This document shows positions 9,301 to 17,432 of a DNA stretch of 64,000 nt, one piece after another. The position numbers and the translations under genes were made by a program. Where the stretch lies: positions 27,266-91,265 of the forward strand of contig JAUIJD010000013.1 in NCBI GenBank assembly GCA_030431475.1, read 5' to 3'. Positions within the stretch are counted from its first letter, which is position 1, and the number at the start of each line of letters is the position of its first letter. This DNA comes from Verrucomicrobiia bacterium. Its GTDB lineage: Bacteria; Verrucomicrobiota; Verrucomicrobiia; Verrucomicrobiales; Akkermansiaceae. A model generated the notes under the pieces. The model saw nothing but the letters and a program-made list of their open reading frames with translations. It had not been told where the DNA came from and ran no database searches.

Positions 9301-9972
9301 GCCGGCGGCACCGAAAGCCTGTGGACCCTCCAACCTGACGGGGGCTCGAAATTCCGGATCGAGCACGCCGAAAGCGGACTCGTCCTCAACATCTCCGGCA
9401 CCACCGGCCGGCCCATTCTGTGGACCGACGAAGGTCACGCCAACGAGCGCTTCCACCTCGACTCGATCTCCTCCCCGCCCGCCCGTCTTCAGTGGTCTCA
9501 CGGTCTCGGGGTCGAACCGAGCGTCGTCGTGACGCCCCAGCACTCGACCACTTACGTCGCCGCTGCCGAAATCGACGGCCTGCGAAGGGAATCTAGGGCC
9601 ACCGTCACGGTCACCCGGAGCTTCGACGAATGGCGGGCCGATTGGTTCGGCGCGGCCACGCCGGAATCTCCGGACGAAGACGGCGACGGCATCCCGCTCG
9701 TGCTCGAGTATGCCCGCGGATCCGACCCGACCCACCCGGATGCCCCGGGATGGCAGCAGCAGTCCATCGCTCCGGATGGCACACTCACACTTTCATGGAC
9801 GCGAAACCCCGAGGCCCTCGGCACCTGGACCCCGGAAACCAGCACCGATCTCGAACACTGGGATCCGGTCGAGAGCGGACTTGCAACCCACGCGGAACAG
9901 CTCGCCATCACCCTTCCCCTGGAGCCCACCGCCCGCTTCTTCCGCCTCCGCTTCGAGGCGTCCCCTGACTAG
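6382..9972 (+). CDS. Secreted GH30-like glycoside hydrolase with ricin-type modules
   Basis: 1196 residues with an N-terminal secretion-like segment. Residues ~20-185 are a beta domain. Residues ~190-690 are a GH30-type (beta/alpha)8 barrel plus beta-sandwich: 'VDHFGASMFW' at the barrel start, 'SPPWWMT', acid/base E360 in 'PFNEPEW', and nucleophile E496 in 'LVQSEFCIL'. This layout is closest to GH30 endo-beta-1,6-galactanase-like enzymes, but the exact specificity is inferred. After the barrel come two beta-trefoil-like stretches ('WTLQPDGGSKFRIEHAESG') and PKD/Ig-like strands. The C-terminal 'DEDGDGIPLVLEYARGSDP' plus 'TSTDLEHWDP' module recurs in neighbouring proteins. The gene precedes a sulfatase by 24 bp. 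Confidence 0.82.
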   Translation: MLIPPGPHATLATAVLLGSAAGLELSYTDVSATGGDEVVVLADGGVTLRAARTIAVGSSYFGIDGGTNLFAIDDADGIAPADETLEIELAPGHGLSGIDFVWTRGVLSIDGFSGDPQADRGSYNGAGTWSLEQPWTGSGLSPVRFANPDASAGLTLQLSILDPEMAEPQVAIRALQIDVADSAVAPITVDPEIIHQTVDHFGASMFWTIDPTENWPEATREQLALMLVSEAGGLGLSNLRFDFGGGSDGPGTTAGEPWSWRFPQALKDGPDAPYDWTRRAGQQWFIRRAHQLGIDTLTLGATSPPWWMTRNGITHCDATVGSTNLNAAKVDDFANYLGDVLEHFRDQEGIVFDEITPFNEPEWSWNSSSQEGSRYTSEDARPLVLALHQALVDRSLDQETAVLLGEHGTIRSLLDDDAHLAVSGTVWNGGHNSSGDGKYREYLKDLHSHPDLVGKTSGAAAYHSYWTDDLATLDGSLRDVLRQNADDDELELVQSEFCILGSEGPGRNLQFDPAMRVARVIHRDLTRANAIGWSWWLALSPHDYKDGLIYTDASNTGVTEPRLFRSRIAAALGHYSRFIRPGWRRLETPAIDDLEGLYASAWRSPDHREVAIVVGNAGPDSRVVELPGNSLGDFGSVHEWEAWITDRGRHLEPDRVEGRSYELPQNSFATFVGHPRQSMFRLGASIHGATPNPTAGQEIVVSATSHWENGVVSCPALSETEAWVLVPIDTPPVGHPRAGRHHVRTHPEGDYLHLIDGERQLLATAGSSAIWDLDTPQPGSLALTHHPTGFGLQADGTATPQPAALLPYQLASFTPSFQWSDGLGSTPTASFTAPLSRTVAVRAFHPEATASTRLRVPIGDLAPSLTLTPSSTTVRRGDSITLGAAFDGGEPWTFRLVPSDRDEAIHATAAGTLSMAEPTGDDGELWELVEPDGSRVWALPHPGRPCRIRSATHGGFLQPDGTPQNSLPLKSGAAGGTESLWTLQPDGGSKFRIEHAESGLVLNISGTTGRPILWTDEGHANERFHLDSISSPPARLQWSHGLGVEPSVVVTPQHSTTYVAAAEIDGLRRESRATVTVTRSFDEWRADWFGAATPESPDEDGDGIPLVLEYARGSDPTHPDAPGWQQQSIAPDGTLTLSWTRNPEALGTWTPETSTDLEHWDPVESGLATHAEQLAITLPLEPTARFFRLRFEASPD

Positions 9973-9996
9973 CGCCCCACGCCGCCCTTCCAACCC

Positions 9997-12996
9997 ATGA
10001 AATCTCTTCCTCTTCTTCTCGGCCTCGGAGCCCTCGCTTCCGCCCAGACCACCCTGATCGGGCCTGGGATTCGAAACGGCGGCTTCGAAGGCGCCAACGG
10101 CACCGACTTCGCCTCGACCCCCTACTGGGATTCCTACTTTCCTGAAGCCGAGACCGAAGATCCGGTACTCGCCTCCCGGCCACGGAGCGGCAGCCTGCGG
10201 GGCTTCGCCAGCGGCTACATCGACACCGGCGACGGCGCGCCCCGCATCCATCCCTCGCAGACGATTCCCACGGCGGACTGGACCATCGCCGAGGGCGACG
10301 TGTTCCAGTTCACCGCCCATGCGCGGCCCGGTGCCTATTTCGACGTCGGCAGCGACAGCATCCAGCTGATCCTGCACGTGGTCGATGCCGCCGGGAATCC
10401 GGTGAACGCCACGGGACAAGGCGACCGCCTCCTCAGCGAGACGGCTCCCGCCGGGTCCTTCACCGCCGGGGACTACACCGCCCTCTCGGTCAGCTCCGCG
10501 CCCGTACCGGCCGGGAGCCCATGGATCGGCCAACAACTCCGCCCCCGCATCCTTGTCGTCGGCGACCGCGGAGAGTTCGCCATGCTCGATGACATCGAGC
10601 TCATCGCGAGCAGCGCCGCCGACCTTAACCCCGCCGCCACGCTCGTGGCCGCCTACGCCGCCGATGGCAGCACCGCCAATGCCCTGCCCGGAGGGCCCGC
10701 CGCCCTCCCCGCTCCCGGCCTCGACTACGGGCCCGGCTTCGGCATCGGTGAGGCCTTCGCCACCTCATCGGGGGGCGCCACCGTTCCGCTCGCGACCTCC
10801 GACTCCTTCTCCATCGCCTGCTGGATCCGGACCGACCAGCCCGGGCCCGAGGAGGCCGGCCTGCGCTGGAGCGACGGCAGCGCGATCGTCGATGCCTCGG
10901 CCTCGACCGAATCGGGCTTCGGTCTCTCGCTTCGCGGTCCCCGCATCACGGCCGGCATCGATGGCGAACTCCTCGTCTCGCGCACGCTCGTGACCGATGG
11001 CCGGTGGCACCACCTCGCTTACACCCGCGCGCCGCTGGGAGAGGTTCGGCTCTTCATCAACGGCCAGCTCGAAGACAGCGCCCTCTCCAGCCCGTCCGTT
11101 CCCTCCCTCCCCGACCTCGCCCTCGGCATGTCGCGACTCGGCGGCCGCTTCTTCGACGGCCTTGTCGATGACGTCCGCCTCTTCACCGGCGTCCTCACCC
11201 CGGAGGAAATCGATGATCTCCGCATCGGTCCCGGCGACACCGACGGCGATGGCTTTCCCGATGTCGCCGAAGCCGATGCCGGCACCGACTGGGGGAGTTC
11301 CTCCGACTACCCGAGAGTCCGCAACATCCGTCACACGTCCGAAGGCGTCGAAGTGGAAGTCGATGGCAAGCGCTCCCGACTCTATCAACTCGAGCGCAGC
11401 GACACGCCCGTCATCAACACCCCCGAGGCCACACCCGACACCGTCGCCCCCCTTGAGTCCGACACCCCGGTCGAACTGGTGGATCCATCCCCACCCGCGG
11501 ATCGCGCCTTCTACCAGGTCCGCGCCGAGAAGGGTCCGCTGCCCCGGCCTAACATCCTCCTCATCGTCGGCGACGACCACGGCTACGCCGACATCTCGGC
11601 CTTCCCCAACGCGAGGCCGGACATCTCGACCCCGAACCTCGACCGCATCGCGACCGCCGGCGCCATCCTCACCCAGGCCTACGTCACCAGTCCGGTCTGC
11701 TCGCCCTCGCGCTGCGGATTCCTCACCGGACGCATGCAGAACGAGTGGGACCCCGCCGGCGGCTGGGCGCCGCGACTGCCCGCCGACGTCAAGCACCTCG
11801 CCGAGTACCTCAAGGAAGCCGGCTACGCCACGGCCATGGTCGGCAAGAACGACTTCGGTCAGCCGGTCGGATCCACCGACAACCGCGAGCACCCGCCGAA
11901 TCATGGCTTCGACCGCTTCTTCGGCTTCAACGCCCACGCCCACGACTTCTGGCTCCACTCGCAGGCGATCACCGACACGGTCCAGCCCGCCTGGCCCACC
12001 GAGGCCAGCGCCCACCTCGGCAAGTTCGCCGACAGCGAGGCCGCTGGCGGCTTCTCCACCGCACCCGACGGCAAGTGGCAGACCGAACTCTTCACCGACA
12101 AGGCCATCGACTACCTGACGGAGCGCTCCGGCGAAGAGCAGCCCTTCTTCCTCTATCTCTCGCACGCCTCGGTCCACGCCCTCATTCACCAGGCGCCGAA
12201 GTCGTATCTCGACGCCGAAGGCGTGCCCGAACTGCCTCTTTATGACCCGGCGACCAACAGCCAGGACAATCCCTCGGCCTACACCACCTATTACTATCGC
12301 TACTCCCGGCCGACGCCCCAGGACGCCAACGGCATCATCGCCGACGCCGACATGCGAAAATACTACCGCGCCCATCTCAAGGCCTACGACGACCAGATGG
12401 GCCGCCTGCTCGACTCGCTCGAAAGCCTCGGCCTCGACGACAACACCATCGTCATCTACTTCTCCGACAACGGTGGGGAGGCGCTCACCGGCGCCAACAA
12501 CCAGCCGCTTTCCGGGTCGAAATACACCAGCTTCGAGGGCGGCCTCCGCGTGCCGATGATGATCTCGTGGCCCGGCCGCATTCCCGGGGGCCTCACCTAC
12601 CCCCACGTCACCTCGGCCCTCGATGTCGTCCCGACGCTGCTCGACGTCGCCGGGGTCGAAGAGGCCCCGAAACTCCGCGGACACTCCCTGATCCAGCCTC
12701 TCAAGGACAACGCTCCGGTCGTCCCCGGCGAGCGCACGCTGTTCTGGCGCTTCAACAACCAATGGGCGATCCGGCGCGGCGACTGGAAGCTGGTTTACGG
12801 CATCAAGAACATCGCCGACAAGCACACCTCCCAGATCGTCTTCAACGAGGACGCCCTCGGAAAGGTCGCGCTCTTCAACCTCGCGAACGACCCGTCCGAG
12901 ATGAACGACCTCGCCGAGTCGCCAGATGCCGGAATCCAGGCCATCAAGGCGGACCTCCAGAACCGCTACGACGCCTGGAACGCGTCCAATCAATAG
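9997..12996 (+). CDS. Secreted LamG-sulfatase fusion
   Basis: 999 residues with signal peptide (MKSLPLLLGLGALASAQ). Residues ~20-205 resemble a carbohydrate-binding beta-sandwich ('IRNGGFEGANGTDF'). Residues ~210-410 are a LamG/concanavalin-like domain ('DGRWHHLAYTRAPLGEVRLF', 'FDGLVDDVRLF'). A 'DTDGDGFPDVAEADAGTD' linker module follows. The sulfatase domain runs from ~515 to the end with D526-D527-H528, the canonical C568-S-P-S-R572 formylglycine motif, 'YFSDNGGE' and 'LFNLANDPSEMNDLA'. Having binding modules before the catalytic domain suggests targeting to an insoluble or surface glycan. It lies 24 bp after the GH30-like gene and is probably in the same operon. Confidence 0.9.
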   Translation: MKSLPLLLGLGALASAQTTLIGPGIRNGGFEGANGTDFASTPYWDSYFPEAETEDPVLASRPRSGSLRGFASGYIDTGDGAPRIHPSQTIPTADWTIAEGDVFQFTAHARPGAYFDVGSDSIQLILHVVDAAGNPVNATGQGDRLLSETAPAGSFTAGDYTALSVSSAPVPAGSPWIGQQLRPRILVVGDRGEFAMLDDIELIASSAADLNPAATLVAAYAADGSTANALPGGPAALPAPGLDYGPGFGIGEAFATSSGGATVPLATSDSFSIACWIRTDQPGPEEAGLRWSDGSAIVDASASTESGFGLSLRGPRITAGIDGELLVSRTLVTDGRWHHLAYTRAPLGEVRLFINGQLEDSALSSPSVPSLPDLALGMSRLGGRFFDGLVDDVRLFTGVLTPEEIDDLRIGPGDTDGDGFPDVAEADAGTDWGSSSDYPRVRNIRHTSEGVEVEVDGKRSRLYQLERSDTPVINTPEATPDTVAPLESDTPVELVDPSPPADRAFYQVRAEKGPLPRPNILLIVGDDHGYADISAFPNARPDISTPNLDRIATAGAILTQAYVTSPVCSPSRCGFLTGRMQNEWDPAGGWAPRLPADVKHLAEYLKEAGYATAMVGKNDFGQPVGSTDNREHPPNHGFDRFFGFNAHAHDFWLHSQAITDTVQPAWPTEASAHLGKFADSEAAGGFSTAPDGKWQTELFTDKAIDYLTERSGEEQPFFLYLSHASVHALIHQAPKSYLDAEGVPELPLYDPATNSQDNPSAYTTYYYRYSRPTPQDANGIIADADMRKYYRAHLKAYDDQMGRLLDSLESLGLDDNTIVIYFSDNGGEALTGANNQPLSGSKYTSFEGGLRVPMMISWPGRIPGGLTYPHVTSALDVVPTLLDVAGVEEAPKLRGHSLIQPLKDNAPVVPGERTLFWRFNNQWAIRRGDWKLVYGIKNIADKHTSQIVFNEDALGKVALFNLANDPSEMNDLAESPDAGIQAIKADLQNRYDAWNASNQ

Positions 12997-13175
12997 CGAT
13001 CGACCCAGTGATCCGGAGCGGATCGGCCGTTGTGTCAGCCTCTGAGAACATTGGCCTGGGGCCACCGTAAGGGGCTCCACGCGGAGATTCCGGCCAACGA
13101 TGGCCGATTCGAGCGCGATGCCCCATGATCCCACGTCCGACGCCTTTCATTGTTGCCCCCCTTCGTGCCCGGAAC

Positions 13176-15074
13176 ATGCGCCGTCTGACGGCTGTCTTCG
13201 CGGCCTCCGGCCTCGCGCTGGCATTGGTGACAGGTGCCGGCGCCGACTTCGTTCATCCCGGTTGCCTTTCGAAGCAGGAGGACCTCGATCGCATGCGCGA
13301 CAAGGTCGCCGCCGGCGAGCAACCGTGGAAGGGCAGCTGGGACATCCTGGTCCGCAACACCGATGGCTTCATGGATGATGATCCGGGCGTCCAACCGCGC
13401 ATCAAGGCCGGCGGCGGCGGCGGTGAGAACTTCATCCGCCTCGCCCGCGACTGCGCGAAGAGCTACCAGCTCGCGCTGCGCCACCACGGCACGGGCGATG
13501 CGCGTTTCGCCGACAAGGCCGTCGAGATCTTCAACGCCTGGGCCGACCGGCACGAAGGCTGGGAGGGTGACAGCAACGTGCGCCTCCGCGCCGGGCTCTA
13601 CGGCTACCAGTTTGCCTGCGCCGCGGAGCTGCTGCGCGACCACCCCGGCTGGGCACGCGATGACTTCCGCAACTTCCAGGACTACCTGAAGCGCGAGTTC
13701 CTGTTCCACAACCTCGACTTCCTCGAGAACCGCCACGGGACCGTCCCGACCCACTACTGGGCGAACTGGGTCCAGGCCAACCAAGCCTCGATGATGGCCA
13801 TCGCCGTGCTCTGCGACGACCGCGAGACCTTCGACAAGGCGGTCGATTACTTCCACCACGGCCCGGGCAACGAGAACATCGGGAAAGCCGTCGTGACCGT
13901 GCACCCCGACGGCCTCGGCCAGTGGCAGGAATCCGGCCGGGACCAAGGTCACTCGCTCATGGGCCCCATTCTCCTCGGCACCATCTGTGAAATCGCCTGG
14001 AACCAGGGCGTCGATCTCTACGCGGCGGAGAACAACCGGGCCCTCGCCGGCGTCGAATACGTCTCCAAGTACAACCTCGGACACGAGGTGCCCTTCACCG
14101 CCTACGTCTATGTCCACGGGCATCCGGGCAGGGAGAAACATTGGGTGCAGAACCGGATCTCACCCGACGGCCGCGGCGCGAAACGTCCGGGCTGGGATCT
14201 GATCTACCACCACTACGTGAATCGGCGCGGTCTCTCGGCTCCATGGACCGCCCGTTACGCGGAAACCGTCCGGCCCGAAGGCGGCGGGTTCAACTACGGT
14301 GGGAATAGTGGAGGCTTCGACGGGCTCGGTTTCACCAGCCTCACCCACAGCCGTGACCCGATCGACAAGGGCGCGGCCCCGTGCGCCCTTCGTCCCCATG
14401 TGAAGGGTCGGCAGATCACCCTTTCTTGGTCGGGATCGGCCTACGCGACGAGCTACCAGGTGAAGCGGGCGCGCTCCGAAGCCGGTCCCTACGAAACGAT
14501 CGCGACGGTGAAGGCACCGACCCAGTTTTTCGTCGATTCGGGGCTAACCGCCGGAGAGATCTATCACTACGTCGTTTCAGCCGGGACCCCGGACGGAGAA
14601 ACCGCCGACAGCCCGTCCGCCGCCGCCACGGCCGACGCGCGCCTTCACGGGAAGGTGATCGGCACCGAGGGCTCCTTTGAGGACTCGGGCGCCGACCGCT
14701 TCGCCGTCTTCGACGGGTCGCTGGAGAACTACTTCGATCCACCCGCAGCCGACGCCTGGGTCGGACTCGACCTCGGCGAGGGAGTCACCGCCGTGGTCAC
14801 CCGCGTGAAGTACTGCCCCCGGAGGAACGCCGGCAGGCGAATGATCGGCGGCACCTTTCAAGGCTCGAACACGGCCGACTTCAGCAGCGGCGTCGTCGAT
14901 CTGTTCACCATCCGCAAGGAGCCGGAAGACGGGGTGCTGACCACGCAGAAGGTCACCGAACCCACCGCCTTCCGCTACCTCCGCTACATCCCCACGCAGG
15001 GAGAACGCTGGTGCAATGTCGCCGAGATCGAGTTCCACGGCGAGGTCCGCGGACCTGAAGACCCCGAGCCTTAG
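13176..15074 (+). CDS. Alginate-lyase-like polysaccharide lyase with Fn3 and discoidin-like tail
   Basis: About 632 residues from the ATG at 13176, which begins a good signal peptide ('MRRLTAVFAASGLALALVTG'); an upstream in-frame ATG at 13125 would add 17 residues. Residues ~25-400 form an alpha/alpha-toroid of the alginate lyase (PF05426) type: 'RLARDCAKSYQLALRHHG', 'VPTHYWANWVQANQASMM', 'GQWQESGRDQGHS'. Residues ~410-490 are an Fn3 domain ('SYQVKRARSEAGPYETIATV'). The end is a discoidin-like module ('RRMIGGTFQGSNTADFSSG', 'RYLRYIPTQGERWCNVAEIE'). The real substrate may be another uronate-containing glycan. A small hairpin at 15089-15104 lies just downstream. Confidence 0.8.
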   Translation: MRRLTAVFAASGLALALVTGAGADFVHPGCLSKQEDLDRMRDKVAAGEQPWKGSWDILVRNTDGFMDDDPGVQPRIKAGGGGGENFIRLARDCAKSYQLALRHHGTGDARFADKAVEIFNAWADRHEGWEGDSNVRLRAGLYGYQFACAAELLRDHPGWARDDFRNFQDYLKREFLFHNLDFLENRHGTVPTHYWANWVQANQASMMAIAVLCDDRETFDKAVDYFHHGPGNENIGKAVVTVHPDGLGQWQESGRDQGHSLMGPILLGTICEIAWNQGVDLYAAENNRALAGVEYVSKYNLGHEVPFTAYVYVHGHPGREKHWVQNRISPDGRGAKRPGWDLIYHHYVNRRGLSAPWTARYAETVRPEGGGFNYGGNSGGFDGLGFTSLTHSRDPIDKGAAPCALRPHVKGRQITLSWSGSAYATSYQVKRARSEAGPYETIATVKAPTQFFVDSGLTAGEIYHYVVSAGTPDGETADSPSAAATADARLHGKVIGTEGSFEDSGADRFAVFDGSLENYFDPPAADAWVGLDLGEGVTAVVTRVKYCPRRNAGRRMIGGTFQGSNTADFSSGVVDLFTIRKEPEDGVLTTQKVTEPTAFRYLRYIPTQGERWCNVAEIEFHGEVRGPEDPEP

Positions 15075-15177
15075 AAAAACGGGGCGCTCTCAAGCCGTCT
15101 TGAGGAATCCGCGCCATCGTTCCTGCCGCCGGGCCGAGCTTCCCCACCCCGCGACGGGCACTCACCGACCACCGAGT

Positions 15178-15372
15178 TCACGACGAAACGCCGCCCGGCT
15201 TTTCGTCGTCGTGATCCGTGCCCGAAGCGGGCGGCTTCGAGCTGCGGCGTCTCTTTCTCCCACGGCTCGTGTTCCCGGCCGGGGTTGACCACGTCGTCAC
15301 GCCGCCGCGATCGATACGCCAACCCCAGTCTGCCCAGAAGAGCTCCCGCGACCTCCAGAGGATCCAGGTCAT
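15178..15372 (-). CDS. Small hypothetical protein coupled to DUF2383-like gene
   Basis: 64-residue reading frame whose ATG overlaps the TGA of the upstream DUF2383-like gene (ATGA at 15369-15372), an arrangement typical of translational coupling. Third codon positions are mostly G/C, as in neighbouring genes. The N-terminus is Trp-rich ('MTWILWRSRELFWADWGW') and the C-terminus is charged and Lys/Asp rich ('GTDHDDEKPGG'). I do not recognise a family. It occupies the otherwise empty 15075-15368 gap; the alternative is a chance ORF. Confidence 0.4.
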   Translation of the reverse strand: MTWILWRSRELFWADWGWRIDRGGVTTWSTPAGNTSRGRKRRRSSKPPASGTDHDDEKPGGVSS

Positions 15373-15812
15373 GGCTGGATCGACTCGAGTCGGGTCAGAT
15401 GGGTGAAGAGACGCGGCAGCAGGCGCTCGCTGTAGAGCAAGCGACTGTTGACCTCCGTGTCCTCGGAATCGATGGCGGAGCGGTAGAGCCCGACGCCGTA
15501 TTGTTCACCCTGACGGAGCGCCTCGACGGCCGCCCCTTCGCCGAGGAGTGAGGCCGCCTTCTCGACCGTGCGGGCGAAGGATCCCCAGGCGCCCGGGTCC
15601 GTTGTCGGCTCGCCGCCCATGCGCTCGATGTTCTCCCGCAGCTCTTCCACACTCGCGGCGTGCTCGTCGCGGATATCCCTCAGCAAGGGAGACGACTCTT
15701 CGTCGGGGAAGCGGCGAAGGGCCATCGCATACGTCTGGACGGCGGAGATTTCTCCGCGCAACAGCTCGTTGCATTGATCGATGCAGGCTTGTGAGGAATG
15801 GGTCGTGTTCAT
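15369..15812 (-). CDS. DUF2383-type ferritin-like four-helix protein
   Basis: 147 residues from the ATG at 15812. The pattern 'CIDQCNELLRGEISAVQTY' followed by 'LRDIRDEHAASVEELRENI' and 'EYGVGLYRSAI'-like positions matches the PA2169/DUF2383 ferritin-like four-helix bundle family, small cytoplasmic proteins often tied to stress. Glu and His residues at 'GEISAVQTY' and 'DEHAASVEEL' sit where ferritin-like proteins bind metal, but metal binding is not certain. An upstream in-frame start at 15890 would add 26 unconserved-looking residues, so I prefer 15812. A related gene sits at 31175. Confidence 0.75.
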   Translation of the reverse strand: MNTTHSSQACIDQCNELLRGEISAVQTYAMALRRFPDEESSPLLRDIRDEHAASVEELRENIERMGGEPTTDPGAWGSFARTVEKAASLLGEGAAVEALRQGEQYGVGLYRSAIDSEDTEVNSRLLYSERLLPRLFTHLTRLESIQP

Positions 15813-16169
15813 GGAGGTGATCTGTTGGTGATCGTGCGTGGTCGCCGAGCGGGATCCAACACCCGGCCCTCCTCGCACGCGTGATGCCATCTCTCACCCG
15901 CCCGGCCGCCCTCCTCCCACCCGGGGAGGTCACACCTTGGAAGATCAGGAGGTTTTCCCATCCGGGGTTCTCGAATCCGTTCTCCCCCCTCCGCGTGAAT
16001 CGCCTCATCGGTCATCCGGACCCACCAGATCGCTCATTTTGCACGGCGAAGTCATGCAAACGGCACGAATCACGGGTGGGAAAGCCCCCGCAATCGCGAT
16101 GTCCCCGCGGATCTCGGGGTGGCAGGCAAACTGCGAATTCATTCCCCGAACTCAACCCCACCAACAGAA
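15813..16169. other. Divergent intergenic region
   Basis: About 357 bases between the minus-strand DUF2383-like gene and the plus-strand DUF1328 gene. It must hold promoters for both. I see no convincing -10/-35 pair, RNA gene or additional coding frame in it. Confidence 0.5.
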
Positions 16170-16316
16170 ATGCTAGAATGGACTCTCATCTTCCTCGTCG
16201 TCGCCCTCATTGCCGCGGCACTCGGTTTCACCGGAATCGCCGGCAAGGCGGCCGGCATCGCCAAGATCCTGTTCGTGATCTTCCTCATCGTGTGGATCGT
16301 CACGCTGATCCTTTGA
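16170..16316 (+). CDS. DUF1328 small membrane protein
   Basis: 48-residue hydrophobic protein with two predicted membrane helices: '[20 protein letters not shown]' and a second segment ending '[11 protein letters not shown]', separated by the conserved '[15 protein letters not shown]' loop. This matches the DUF1328 (YtjA-like) family in length and pattern. These proteins are short envelope proteins frequently induced by stress in other bacteria. The leader is A/C-rich with no Shine-Dalgarno sequence. It is 19 bp upstream of a DUF4235-like gene, so the two are likely one transcript. Confidence 0.88.
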   Translation: MLEWTLIFLVVALIAAALGFTGIAGKAAGIAKILFVIFLIVWIVTLIL

Positions 16317-16335
16317 AGATCCTCATCCACCCACG

Positions 16336-16629
16336 GTGAAACGCTTGAAGATGACCCACGAGGTCAAGGAAGCGACGGCCATGGTGGTGGGCAGCCTCCT
16401 GCCCATCATCGTGGCCTCGCTCGTCCGCAAGGGCTCGGAACGCGCCTACACGCACCTCCGGGGCGAAGACCCACCGGAAGCGCCGCGCGACACCCGCACC
16501 CCATGGAAGCACGCGCTGCTCTACGCCGGGCTGAGCGGCGCTGTCGGAGGAGTCATCAAGCTGATGACGAAGGAGCTCGAGCCCCGCCGACTGCGCGAGG
16601 CCCGCTCTGGCGACCGCTCGCCGTTCTAA
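16336..16629 (+). CDS. DUF4235-like membrane protein
   Basis: 97 residues starting at GTG 16336 (an ATG at 16351 is an alternative). The pattern of an N-terminal hydrophobic helix ('AMVVGSLLPIIVASLVRKG') and then 'PWKHALLYAGLSGAVGGVIK' resembles DUF4235 proteins, small two-helix membrane proteins of unknown function. The stop overlaps by a few bases, tail to tail, with the stop of the next minus-strand gene. It is probably co-transcribed with the DUF1328 gene. Confidence 0.65.
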   Translation: MKRLKMTHEVKEATAMVVGSLLPIIVASLVRKGSERAYTHLRGEDPPEAPRDTRTPWKHALLYAGLSGAVGGVIKLMTKELEPRRLREARSGDRSPF

Positions 16630-16937
16630 GTGTCGAGATTCCGATCTGCCTCGTCGCGGCAGCGCCGCGCAAGTGTCCACAGTCGGCTGCAACCAAGGGC
16701 AAAGATCCCGTAGGGAACGAGGCGCGCGGTGGTCTTCGTCAGCGCGACCGCCAGCCGCCCGACCGGCAGAACGCTTGCCGCGTATCCCACGGCAAAAGAG
16801 ACGGCGATCGCCTCGACCGGCTTCTCGCGAATCAACTGCTTGGCCTGGCGAACCGAGTCAGCCGCCATTTGGGAACCCTCAGAAACCGCGGCTTCGATAC
16901 GCGGCTCAGGGGACGATGGAGTTTCGTTGTCCTGCAT
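16626..16937 (-). CDS. DUF883/ElaB-like membrane-anchored protein
   Basis: 103 residues: a polar, helical N-terminal part ('SEGSQMAADSVRQAKQLIRE'), then the 'KPVEAIAVSFAVGYAASVL' segment that resembles the 'P..a...a...G...G.ll' membrane anchor of the ElaB/YqjD (DUF883) family, then a second hydrophobic stretch. In enterobacteria such proteins are tail-anchored and RpoS-dependent; the same role here is inference. It lies 12 bp downstream of the next minus-strand gene and is probably in one operon with it. Confidence 0.55.
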   Translation of the reverse strand: MQDNETPSSPEPRIEAAVSEGSQMAADSVRQAKQLIREKPVEAIAVSFAVGYAASVLPVGRLAVALTKTTARLVPYGIFALGCSRLWTLARRCRDEADRNLDT

Positions 16938-16949
16938 GGCTACCGGGAG

Positions 16950-17324
16950 TCAGGAGTTCTTCAGGCGATCCATGGCCGAGGTGAATCCGCAGACCGGCCG
17001 GCTCGATCGCACACTGTCCACCGCCCCGTGCACGCGACGCGAGGCCCACGGCCGGATCGAATCCGAAAAGATGTCTCCGAGGGTTTCGCTGGAACGCCGG
17101 GAGCCGAGAAGGTAGCCGATGCCGAGCCCGATCGCCGCGCCCGCCGCGACTTCGATCCAGCCGACGCGCTCGAGCTTCCTGCCCGCCCTCCCGGCCAGTT
17201 GTCGGATGCCGCACTCGCCGCCGGATTCGGAGAACTGCTTGGCTTTCATCGACGCGGGTGGGGAACCTGCGTCTCCGCTCGGTTCGGACGGAGCCGTTCT
17301 GGGAGTATCGGTGGTGTTTTCCAT
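16950..17324 (-). CDS. Hypothetical protein with glycine-zipper membrane helix
   Basis: 124 residues. The N-terminal half is polar; the middle 'WIEVAAGAAIGLGIGYLLGS' is a glycine-zipper membrane helix followed by a basic stretch 'RRSS', again like DUF883/YtxH-type stress proteins. I do not assign a family with confidence. It precedes the DUF883-like gene by 12 bp on the same strand. Confidence 0.6.
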   Translation of the reverse strand: MENTTDTPRTAPSEPSGDAGSPPASMKAKQFSESGGECGIRQLAGRAGRKLERVGWIEVAAGAAIGLGIGYLLGSRRSSETLGDIFSDSIRPWASRRVHGAVDSVRSSRPVCGFTSAMDRLKNS

Positions 17325-17432
17325 ATCACCTTGTTCTTCGCAGAAAGAATGCCACGTCCGCTCGGTCGACTACCGATCGCGAAGGCGGCGCATGCTGGGA
17401 GCGCCGCCATCAACCCGGAAGCTTTCGGGGAA

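Noticed and set aside
10765..13134. 789-codon open frame on the minus strand
   Set aside because: Antisense to the LamG-sulfatase; composition Val/Gly/Asp-rich and no recognisable motif.
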